In this document: piece by piece, positions 8,085 through 14,964 of the stretch
How the letters are laid out: each line of letters starts with the position of its first letter
How positions within the stretch are numbered: the first letter of the stretch is position 1
Source: Selenomonadaceae bacterium
GTDB taxonomy: Bacteria; Bacillota; Negativicutes; Selenomonadales; Selenomonadaceae
Assembly (NCBI GenBank): GCA_017470715.1
Contig: JAFUYE010000021.1
Location: 1-37,827, forward strand
Reading direction: 5' to 3'
DNA: 37,827 nt
Program-made: the position numbers and the translations under genes
The notes under the pieces: model-generated
Databases searched by the model: none
What the model was told of the DNA's origin: nothing
What the model saw: the letters and a program-made list of their open reading frames with translations, nothing else

Positions 8085-9275
8085 ATGTACACGCTCGAGT
8101 TCAATATGTATCAGACGCTGGCGGTGGCAATCGTCATGCTGTACGTCGGCACGTTCCTCAAGCGTCGAATTGAATTTCTGGAAACTTTTTGCATACCGTC
8201 GCCCGTTATCGGCGGGTTGCTTTTCGCAATAGTCAGTTGCATTCTTTACACGTCGGGAATTATCGCTTTTTCATTCGACGAGACACTTAAAAACGTTTGC
8301 ATGGTTGCATTTTTCACGTCGGTCGGTTTTCAAGCCAACGTCAAAATTATCAAAAGCGGCGGCGTCGCACTGTTGATTTTTTTGGGTTGCGTTATCGGGT
8401 TGATTGTTGCGCAAAATTTTTTGGCGGTCGGCTTGTCGAAAGTTTTGGACATCAGCCCGTTTATCGGACTGTGCACGGGTTCAATTTCAATGGCAGGCGG
8501 TCACGGAACTGCGGGCGCATTCGGTCCCGTTTTGGAAGACTTGGGACTTGATGGCGCAACCACACTTTGCACGGCGGCGGCAACGTTCGGACTTGTTGCG
8601 GGTTCGTTGATGGGCGGTCCTCTCGGTCGGCGATTGATTCTCGGCAAAGACTTGCTCAAAACTGCCGTTCAAGCTGACGAAACTCCGCTCGTCGAAGAAG
8701 AACGCAAACACGAACGTTCCGTGAGCATGTACGCGCCCGCCGCTTATCAGTTGGGTATCGCAATGGGCGTCGGCACGCTCGTTTCAACGCTTTTGTCGGA
8801 AAGCGGCATGACGTTTCCATTGTATATCGGCGCAATGATTGTCGCGGCGATTATGCGCAACTGGAGCGAATTCACCGGACAATTCACGGTGCATATCGGC
8901 GAAATTAACGACATTGGCGGAATTTGCCTGTCAATCTTTTTAGGTATCGCAATGATAACTTTAAAGCTGTGGCAGTTGGCGGAACTTGCCTTGCCGCTTA
9001 TCGTTCTGCTTGTCGGTCAAACGGTTTTAATGTTTATCTTCGCGTATTTTATAATCTTCAACTTCTTGGGTCGCGATTACGACGCGGCGATTTTGTCGGC
9101 GGGCAGTTGCGGTTTCGGTATGGGAGCCACGCCCAACGCAATGGCGAACATGCAGGTTTTGACGGGCAAATTCGCGCCGTCGGTCAAAGCGTATATACTC
9201 GTGCCGATTGTCGGTTCAATGTTCGTTGACTTCATCAACAGCTTGACGATTACATTTTTCATCAACTTTATTTAA
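8085..9275 (+). CDS. gltS: Sodium/glutamate symporter family protein (GltS)
   Basis: A 396-aa integral inner-membrane protein of the ESS/GltS family, which imports glutamate with Na+. The two inverted halves are visible. The first carries SISMAGGHGTAGAFG (about 132-146) and the second GFGMGATPNAMANM (about 343-356), the two re-entrant-loop motifs of the family. About ten hydrophobic segments are separated by a cytoplasmic loop rich in charged residues (about 195-220, EEERKHERS). The start ATG has GGAAG upstream. Classical GltS needs no binding protein, yet two TAXI lipoproteins sit directly upstream. Substrate could be glutamate, or an amino acid related to the neighbouring diaminopropionate lyase; the latter is inference. 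Confidence 0.92.
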   Translation: MYTLEFNMYQTLAVAIVMLYVGTFLKRRIEFLETFCIPSPVIGGLLFAIVSCILYTSGIIAFSFDETLKNVCMVAFFTSVGFQANVKIIKSGGVALLIFLGCVIGLIVAQNFLAVGLSKVLDISPFIGLCTGSISMAGGHGTAGAFGPVLEDLGLDGATTLCTAAATFGLVAGSLMGGPLGRRLILGKDLLKTAVQADETPLVEEERKHERSVSMYAPAAYQLGIAMGVGTLVSTLLSESGMTFPLYIGAMIVAAIMRNWSEFTGQFTVHIGEINDIGGICLSIFLGIAMITLKLWQLAELALPLIVLLVGQTVLMFIFAYFIIFNFLGRDYDAAILSAGSCGFGMGATPNAMANMQVLTGKFAPSVKAYILVPIVGSMFVDFINSLTITFFINFI

Positions 9276-9351
9276 GGGACAAGAGCGAAGGGACAAGGGA
9301 CAAAAATTCGCCTGCACCACTTTTCCCTTGTCCTTTATCCCTTTTCCCTTA
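9273..9351. repeat. Long imperfect inverted repeat between gltS and the 76-aa gene
   Basis: The left arm (9273-9306) is built from AAGGGACAAG-type units in tandem. The right arm (9321-9351) is its imperfect complement (CCCTTGTCC, CCCTTTTCCC). The stem ends two bases before the Shine-Dalgarno of the next gene (9353-9358). It may be a repeat element, an attenuator or a processing site; no T-tract follows, so it is not a standard terminator. Confidence 0.6.
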
Positions 9352-9365
9352 CAGGAGGCTTTCAC

Positions 9366-9596
9366 ATGTTTGGCAAAGGAATGAGCAACGACCAATTCAA
9401 TTCGCATTTGGAGACAATCGCGAAACTTATCGAGTCGGAGGCGCACACCGTCGAAGAGGCCGCCAAAATTGTTCGCGACGCAAAAATTTTAATCAACGAT
9501 AAAGAACACTTGAAGACGGCTTTTGACTTCGCGGCGGAAAATTTGGCATTGCCCGAAGTTCGCGTCGCTCACGTCGAAAAAAAATCCGAAGATTAA
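9366..9596 (+). CDS. Small acidic helical protein of unknown function
   Basis: A 76-aa protein, MFGKGMSNDQFNSHLETIAK at its start, not recognised. It looks wholly alpha-helical and soluble, with alternating charged residues (EAAKIVRDAKILIND, AFDFAAENLALPEV). There is no signal peptide or membrane segment. The ATG is fixed by AGGAGG seven bases upstream. It follows gltS across the inverted repeat and precedes a terminator, so it is the last gene of the run that begins at galU. Codon use matches its neighbours, supporting a real gene. A role with the transporter is only positional inference. Confidence 0.65.
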   Translation: MFGKGMSNDQFNSHLETIAKLIESEAHTVEEAAKIVRDAKILINDKEHLKTAFDFAAENLALPEVRVAHVEKKSED

Positions 9597-9612
9597 TTTC
9601 GTTGCGAGTTCA

Positions 9613-9660
9613 CGAAAAAAATCCCCGCGCAGATTGATGACTGTACGGGGATTTTCGTTT
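9613..9660 (+). terminator. Terminator after the gltS run
   Basis: ACGAAA arm, CCCCG stem, CAG/CTG inner stem, CGGGG and a TTTTCGTTT tail. The same architecture, including the unpaired A after CTGT, recurs in the terminator of the type I toxin locus at 30781-30829. Confidence 0.7.
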
Positions 9661-9761
9661 CCGTTGACAAATTTCGTGCCTGTGATAAATTGGCAACGTT
9701 GATAAGTCAACACGGACGCGTAATGGAACAAAATAAAATTCTTGTTTGAAAGCTTGAATTG

Positions 9762-10282
9762 TCAAACGAAATGCAACGGGGAAGAAAACCACACTTCCCA
9801 CGGTGAGTTGTAATCCAAACATTTTCGCGGTCTCCTGTTTAATTGCTCAATCACTGTCTGCAAATCCACTTCGCTCAGCTCGTTGAAGTCAAAGCCCTTC
9901 GGAAAATATTCTCGTAACAAGCCGTTGGTATTTTCGTTGGTGCCCCTTTGCCACGGTTGATGCGGCGGCTCGGTCGGAAGTAACCGTGCACAACGGCTGA
10001 TTTTTATCGGGATTTTGCCGCGATTGTCCGATAAATTGTTTTGTAACTTATTTGAATCGGATACTGTTCGAGCTTTAGGCGATTGGCGATTTGTTCCGGC
10101 GACCAATGCAATTCGAGAAAAAGTTTCTTGACGAGTTTGAAAAGTTCGGGCTTGGCAAGTAATTTATGCGGGCAAGATTTTTTCCGCCGGCGTTGGTAAC
10201 TTATCTGTTGCACTTGGATTGTACATTCACGCAAGCAAAAGAAAAGTTGATTCACAAAATCAAAAGTTACAGACGCATTCAA
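9762..10282 (-). pseudogene. IS30-family transposase remnant
   Basis: Two overlapping minus-strand frames retain pieces of an IS30-type transposase. The upstream piece (10004-10282) ends with LHWSPEQIANRLKLE and ISYKTIYRTI, the region before the DDE core. The downstream piece (9762-10106) carries the C-terminal signature HQPWQRGTNENTNGLLREYF, then LNRRPRKCLDYNSPWEV. The central catalytic core between them and the N-terminal helix-turn-helix are gone, and the frame changes at the junction. No terminal inverted repeats were recognised. It is dead and cannot move on its own. Confidence 0.85.
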
Positions 10283-10322
10283 TCAACGTGAGCGATAAAA
10301 ATTGCCGAAAATCCGCGCCGCA

Positions 10323-10331
10323 TGATATAAT
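10323..10331 (+). promoter_or_regulatory. Extended -10 promoter of the heptose kinase gene
   Basis: TGATATAAT 27 bases upstream of the ATG at 10358, directly downstream of the transposase remnant. Confidence 0.6.
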
Positions 10332-10357
10332 CGTCAAAAAATTTTGGAGGCGAACTC

Positions 10358-11341
10358 ATGAACAAAGATGATTGGCAAAATTTTTTCGCGACGAAGGTCA
10401 ACAAGTGCAAAGTGCTTGTTATCGGCGATATCATGATGGATAAATATTACTACGGCGACGTGAAGAAATTCGCCAGCGATGCGCCCGTGCCCGTCGCAAA
10501 AATCGTCAAGCGAAAAACTTCGCTCGGTGCGGCGGCGAACATTGCCAACAACCTTGCAACGCTCGGTTGTCAAACTTCGGTTGCGGGTTTCGTCGGCGAC
10601 GACCACAATTTTGAAACGCTGTCCATGCAACTTTACGAAAGCGGCATTGATCAAGACGGTTTAATCGCGACGGAGTGGCCGACAACGACCAAAGTCCGAA
10701 TCATGAGCGGGCATGTGCAAATGTTTCGCATGGATTTTGAAGACCTCGCGCCGCGCAGTGATGAGCAATTCGACGCGCTGAAAAATTTCGTCAAAAAACG
10801 GTTGAATGACAGCCTCGACGCGATTGTTCTTGCCGACTACGAAAAAGGCGTTTGTACCGAAAGATTTTGTGCTTCGGTGATTAAAGCGGCTCACAATCAC
10901 GGCGTGCCCGTCGTCGTTATGCCTTACGGTCAGCAGTGGATTAAATACGCCAACGCCGATTACGTCACGCCGAACGTCGCCAAGATTAACAAAATTCTGC
11001 TCAGCCCGATACCGACAACCGACGACGACGCCGCCGAACGCGCAGGCCGTTACATAATGCGCAAATTCCAAATCAAAAATGTTTTGGCGACGCGCTCAGC
11101 TTCGGGTATCACGCTCGTCACGGACGAAGACGCATTTCACTTGCCCACGCGTGTCCAGGAAGTTTTCGACAGCGCGGGTGCCTCGGACACCGTTGCGGCA
11201 GTTTTTGCAATGGCACTTGCGGGCGGATTGAAACCTGTCGACGGCGCATACATTGCCAACGTTGCGGCGGGAATTGTTTTGCGAAAATCCGGCACGTATG
11301 CAATCACTCGCGAAGACATGCTTAACGAACTCGCAGGCTGA
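10358..11341 (+). CDS. rfaE1: D-glycero-beta-D-manno-heptose-7-phosphate kinase (RfaE1/HldE kinase domain)
   Basis: A PfkB/ribokinase-fold kinase of 327 aa that phosphorylates heptose 7-phosphate at C1 on the way to ADP-heptose for LPS core. Family features are VIGDIMMDKYYYGDV near the N-terminus, the GAAANIANNLATLG loop, TTKVRIMSGH with MFRMDFED, and the anion-hole/base motif GASDT with Asp277. Two departures are notable. The usual VDPKG motif reads MPYG at 188-191, and GAGD has become GASD. The nucleotidyltransferase half of E. coli HldE is absent, as in organisms that encode the two halves separately. GGAGG precedes the ATG. It is flanked by an extended -10 promoter and a terminator, hence monocistronic. 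Substrate could differ from the classical one given the altered motif. Confidence 0.82.
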   Translation: MNKDDWQNFFATKVNKCKVLVIGDIMMDKYYYGDVKKFASDAPVPVAKIVKRKTSLGAAANIANNLATLGCQTSVAGFVGDDHNFETLSMQLYESGIDQDGLIATEWPTTTKVRIMSGHVQMFRMDFEDLAPRSDEQFDALKNFVKKRLNDSLDAIVLADYEKGVCTERFCASVIKAAHNHGVPVVVMPYGQQWIKYANADYVTPNVAKINKILLSPIPTTDDDAAERAGRYIMRKFQIKNVLATRSASGITLVTDEDAFHLPTRVQEVFDSAGASDTVAAVFAMALAGGLKPVDGAYIANVAAGIVLRKSGTYAITREDMLNELAG

Positions 11342-11348
11342 AAAATTT

Positions 11349-11378
11349 TTCCTCGTCATCAACGACGGGGATTTTTTT
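11349..11378 (+). terminator. Terminator of the heptose kinase gene
   Basis: CCTCGTC/GACGGGG stem with an ATCAAC loop and a run of seven T. Confidence 0.8.
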
Positions 11379-11379
11379 A

Positions 11380-11388
11380 TGTTATAAT
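11380..11388 (+). promoter_or_regulatory. Extended -10 promoter of RTX protein 1
   Basis: TGTTATAAT begins two bases after the T-run of the preceding terminator, so any -35 contact would fall inside the terminator hairpin. Confidence 0.6.
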
Positions 11389-11432
11389 CTGCGCGGCAAA
11401 CGAAAACTTTTTTCAGAGGAGCTGAATCAACC

Positions 11433-14400
11433 ATGGACGAAAATTTAAATCAAGGTTCACCACCCGAAGGCGGCGACAATTCCGGCGGCGGAACTTCGTC
11501 TGATTCCGTGACATGGAGCGGCGCAATTTCAATCACTGCGGCGACAACTCAATCGGGGCAAACTTACACTTCGACAACTTATCCCGAATGCGCGTTGCTG
11601 ATTAGCACGAGCGACACGGTTTCGATAACCAATCCGACAGTTCAAAAAAACGGCGGTCCCACAAATGCGAGCGACAATTACAATTTCTACGGAATCAATT
11701 CGGGCATTTTGGCAATGGGCGGCGGTACATTGTCAATCGTCGGCGGCACAGTTACGACAACGGGCGTCGGCGCGAACGGAATTTTTTCTTACGGCGGCAA
11801 CGGCGGACAAAACGGCACGGCGGGTGACGGCACAACCGTTTACGTTTCGGGCGTGACGATTAAAACTTCTGCAAGCGGTTCCGGCGGAATCATGACGACC
11901 GGCGGCGGCACGACCGTTGCGAAGAATTTGACAATCACGACGACGGGCGAATCAAGCGCACCCATTCGCACCGACAGAGGCGGCGGCACAGTTTCAGTCA
12001 GCGGCGGAACTTACAGTTCAAGCGGACTCGGCTCACCCGCTATTTACTCGACTGCAGATATAACCGTCGAAGGCGCGTCGTTGACTTCCAACCTGTCCGA
12101 AGGCGTCTGCATCGAAGGCGAAAATTCCGTTGTGCTCAACAACTGCACGTTGACGGCAAGCAACACAAAAACCAACGGCAACGCGCAATTTCTTGACGCG
12201 GTGATTCTGTATCAATCGCAATCGGGCGACGCGGCGGACGGCACGTCAACTTTTTCAATGACGGGCGGGCAACTCAACAACACGAGCGGGCACCTGTTCC
12301 ACGTCACCAACACGGCGGCGGTTATCAGCTTGAACGGCGTCACAATCAACGACAGCGGCGATAAAGTTTTGCTCAGCGTGTGTGACGACGGCTGGTCGAG
12401 CACGTCGGGCGCGTCAAACATTGCAACACTTAACGCGTCAAATGAAACTTTGTCGGGAGATATTCTTGTCGGCGACGATTCAACTTTGACGCTGAACTTG
12501 ACGGACTCGACAACTTTCAACGGAAAAATCAGCGGCTCAATCACGAACGCAAACGGTTCGACAATTTCAAGTTCCGTCGGCACCGTAAATGTTTCGCTCG
12601 ATTCGTCAAGCAAATGGTATCTGCAAGAAAATACTTACGTCAGCAGTTTCAGCGGCACGGCGGCGAACGTCATCACCGGCAGTTACAAACTTTACGAAAA
12701 CAACGTTGAAGTCACGGGCACGACTGCGACTGAAGACGGTGGCACTTCGACGGAAACAGCAATCACCCTTGCAAACACGACGGGCAACACTTTGCTCACG
12801 GGCACGGCTTACGACGATTCAATTTCAAACAGCGCAAGCAACGTCACGATTAACGCGGGCGCGGGCAACGATCGAATCAGTTTAAGTTCAAGCGCGGCAA
12901 AAGTTTTGATTCAATACGCGTCGGGCGACGGCTCCGATACGATTTACGGTTTCACTGCGGACGACACGATTAAAATTTCGGGCGGCAAATATTCTTCGGC
13001 AACTTCGGGCAACGACGTGATTTTGACTGTCGGCACCGATACAATTTTCGTCAAAGACAGCTCAGATCTTTCGACGTTTAACATTAACGGCACCTTGGCG
13101 GGCGGTTCAAGTTCCGAATCAACGTCGGGCGGTTCAAGTTCCGAATCAACGTCGGGCGGCTCATCTTCCACGACAACCGCAGTTACTCTTGATAACACGA
13201 CGGGCAACACTTCGATAACGAGTTCAAAATACGCCGATTCAATTTCAAACAGCGGCGCGAACGTCACAATTCAAGCACTCGGCGGCAAAGACACAATCAC
13301 GAATACTGCAAACAACGTCACGATTGACGCGGGCGACGGAAATGATTTCGTTACCAACGAAGGCGCGGCAGTTTCAATTTTCGGCGGCAAAGGCAGCGAC
13401 ACGCTCGCAAACACCGGCAACGCGACATTCACGGGCGGCGCGGGTTCCGATATTTTTGTTTACGCGGCGGGCGAAATGTTAATCACCGACTACGGCACGG
13501 GCGCGGACAAAATCTATTTGTTCACAGGCTTTGACGACGTGACGACTTCGGGCGACGACTTGATTTTTAGTTTCGGCGACGGCGATTCAATGACGATTGC
13601 GGGCGGCGTCAACGAAAAGATTTCTTTCGTGGGCGATAATACTTACCGCTTCACCGACCACGCGATATTGAACAGCGCGAAGACTGCGGCAACGTTGACT
13701 TCGGCGGATCCTTTCAGCGCGGCGAATTTGTCCAAGCTCGTCACGATTGACGCGTCGGGAGTTTCTGCGGCGGTCTCCGTCACGGGCAACGACAAGTCCA
13801 ACAAAATTTTCGCGGGCGACAACGGCTCCACGCTCAACGGCGGCAAAGGTACCGACACTTTGACCGGCGGCGACGGATCCGATATTTTCATTCACGAAAC
13901 GACGGGCGGCAGTGATGTTATCGTCAACTACGCGGCGAGCGACTTGCTTTCGATTGTCGGCGGCGAACTTTCGGACGCTTCAATAAAAAGTAACGGCGAT
14001 GTCATTTTGAAAATCGGCACGGATAAAATCACCGTCAAAGGCGCGTCGGAAACTGAAATTACAATCAATGCGAACGGCACGACGGAATTTATTTCGGGTG
14101 GCGTGATTTACAATTCCGGCAAAACTTCCGCGACATTGCCCGCAAGTTTCAATTCAAAAAACAAAATTGAATTCGCCGATACCGTCACGAACATTGACGC
14201 TTCGTCGGCAAAAAAATCCGTCAACATTTCGTCGGGCGACAACGGTGCGACAATCAACGGCGGCAACGTCAAAGACACGTTGACGGGCGGCACCGGCAAC
14301 GATTCACTTTTCGGCGGCAAGGGCAACGATACACTCTTTGGCGGCAAGGGTTCCGACACGCTCAACGGCGGCGCGGGCAACGATTCACTTTGGGGTGGCA

Positions 14401-14660
14401 ACGGCTCCGACAAGTTCATTTACACGGCGGGCACGGGCAACGATACGATCTGCGACTACGCGGACGGCGACCTGTTGGAAATTCTTGACGCGAACGGTGA
14501 CGCTGCAACTTTCAGCAAGGCGATTTTCAGCGGCACGAAACTCACGCTCAACGTCACGGGCGGCGGCAAAGTTATTTTCGGCAACGTTGACGCTGCGACG
14601 ACTTTCAACATCAACGGCACGAGTTACAACGTCAGCGGCAAAACTTTGGCGACGACTTGA
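11433..14660 (+). CDS. Large secreted beta-helix/RTX calcium-binding protein, copy 1
   Basis: A 1075-aa protein with no N-terminal signal peptide. Residues about 25-430 form a Gly/Ser/Thr-rich beta-helix-like domain (ISGGT-type turns such as GGGTLSIVGGTVTTTG and GGGTVSVSGGTYSSSG). It resembles the Cthe_2159-type carbohydrate-binding adhesins, though that link is tentative. After it come four RTX-like blocks separated by degenerate stretches. The best nonapeptide array is at about 950-990 (GGTGNDSLFGGKGNDTLFGG and onward), matching the GGxGxDxLx calcium-binding roll. A Ser/Gly spacer at 557-580 contains two perfect 27-base repeats. RTX proteins usually leave diderm cells through type I secretion using a C-terminal signal; no exporter genes lie in the window. 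The start ATG has GAGGAGC upstream. Likely a surface or released adhesin. Confidence 0.85.
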   Translation: MDENLNQGSPPEGGDNSGGGTSSDSVTWSGAISITAATTQSGQTYTSTTYPECALLISTSDTVSITNPTVQKNGGPTNASDNYNFYGINSGILAMGGGTLSIVGGTVTTTGVGANGIFSYGGNGGQNGTAGDGTTVYVSGVTIKTSASGSGGIMTTGGGTTVAKNLTITTTGESSAPIRTDRGGGTVSVSGGTYSSSGLGSPAIYSTADITVEGASLTSNLSEGVCIEGENSVVLNNCTLTASNTKTNGNAQFLDAVILYQSQSGDAADGTSTFSMTGGQLNNTSGHLFHVTNTAAVISLNGVTINDSGDKVLLSVCDDGWSSTSGASNIATLNASNETLSGDILVGDDSTLTLNLTDSTTFNGKISGSITNANGSTISSSVGTVNVSLDSSSKWYLQENTYVSSFSGTAANVITGSYKLYENNVEVTGTTATEDGGTSTETAITLANTTGNTLLTGTAYDDSISNSASNVTINAGAGNDRISLSSSAAKVLIQYASGDGSDTIYGFTADDTIKISGGKYSSATSGNDVILTVGTDTIFVKDSSDLSTFNINGTLAGGSSSESTSGGSSSESTSGGSSSTTTAVTLDNTTGNTSITSSKYADSISNSGANVTIQALGGKDTITNTANNVTIDAGDGNDFVTNEGAAVSIFGGKGSDTLANTGNATFTGGAGSDIFVYAAGEMLITDYGTGADKIYLFTGFDDVTTSGDDLIFSFGDGDSMTIAGGVNEKISFVGDNTYRFTDHAILNSAKTAATLTSADPFSAANLSKLVTIDASGVSAAVSVTGNDKSNKIFAGDNGSTLNGGKGTDTLTGGDGSDIFIHETTGGSDVIVNYAASDLLSIVGGELSDASIKSNGDVILKIGTDKITVKGASETEITINANGTTEFISGGVIYNSGKTSATLPASFNSKNKIEFADTVTNIDASSAKKSVNISSGDNGATINGGNVKDTLTGGTGNDSLFGGKGNDTLFGGKGSDTLNGGAGNDSLWGGNGSDKFIYTAGTGNDTICDYADGDLLEILDANGDAATFSKAIFSGTKLTLNVTGGGKVIFGNVDAATTFNINGTSYNVSGKTLATT
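13102..13155 (+). repeat. Two perfect 27-base repeats encoding a Ser/Gly spacer
   Basis: The unit GGCGGTTCAAGTTCCGAATC plus seven bases occurs twice in a row and encodes GGSSSESTS twice. It separates the first and second RTX blocks and could vary in copy number without shifting the frame. Confidence 0.75.
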
Positions 14661-14687
14661 CACAATCAGAAAACATTGCGTAAATTA

Positions 14688-14853
14688 GGAGCCGTCACGG
14701 ATGACGGCTCCCGCCGACGCATTTGCGTGACGCAAATACCGTCGGCACACGACTCGCGGCTTACGAGACTGGCTTGCAACGCGATAACCAAAATCGCCCG
14801 CCGCGCAGGCGCGATTTTCTTTGCTACTTTCTTTCATCGCCGAAAGAAAGTAG
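14688..14853. repeat. Multi-hairpin dispersed repeat, copy 1
   Basis: In this 304-base gene-free gap several stems follow each other. One is GGAGCCGTCA/TGACGGCTCC (14688-14711). A second is a nested stem, GCCGACG/CGTCGGC around ATTTGCG/CGCAAAT (14713-14746). The last is CTACTTTCTTTC/GAAAGAAAGTAG (14824-14853). A second copy lies at 18228-18411. The first stem could also help end transcription of the upstream RTX gene. Confidence 0.75.
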
Positions 14854-14878
14854 ATTAACAACGCGCAACGTCAAAAAA

Positions 14879-14910
14879 TTTTCCCGTCATAACACCACGG
14901 GAATTTTTTT
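14879..14910 (+). terminator. Terminator upstream of RTX protein 2
   Basis: TTCCCGT/ACGGGAA stem with a seven-T tail. Confidence 0.75.
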
Positions 14911-14911
14911 A

Positions 14912-14920
14912 TGCTATAAT
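14912..14920 (+). promoter_or_regulatory. Extended -10 promoter of RTX protein 2
   Basis: TGCTATAAT begins two bases after the terminator T-run, the same layout as upstream of RTX protein 1. Confidence 0.6.
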
Positions 14921-14964
14921 CTTCGCCGTAACCAATAAAATTTTTCAAAGGAGCTGAACCAAAC

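Noticed and set aside
12212..14419. Several minus-strand ORFs opposite the RTX gene 1
   Set aside because: They are antisense to Gly/Asp/Thr-rich repeats, giving Val/Pro/Ser-rich nonsense without ribosome sites.
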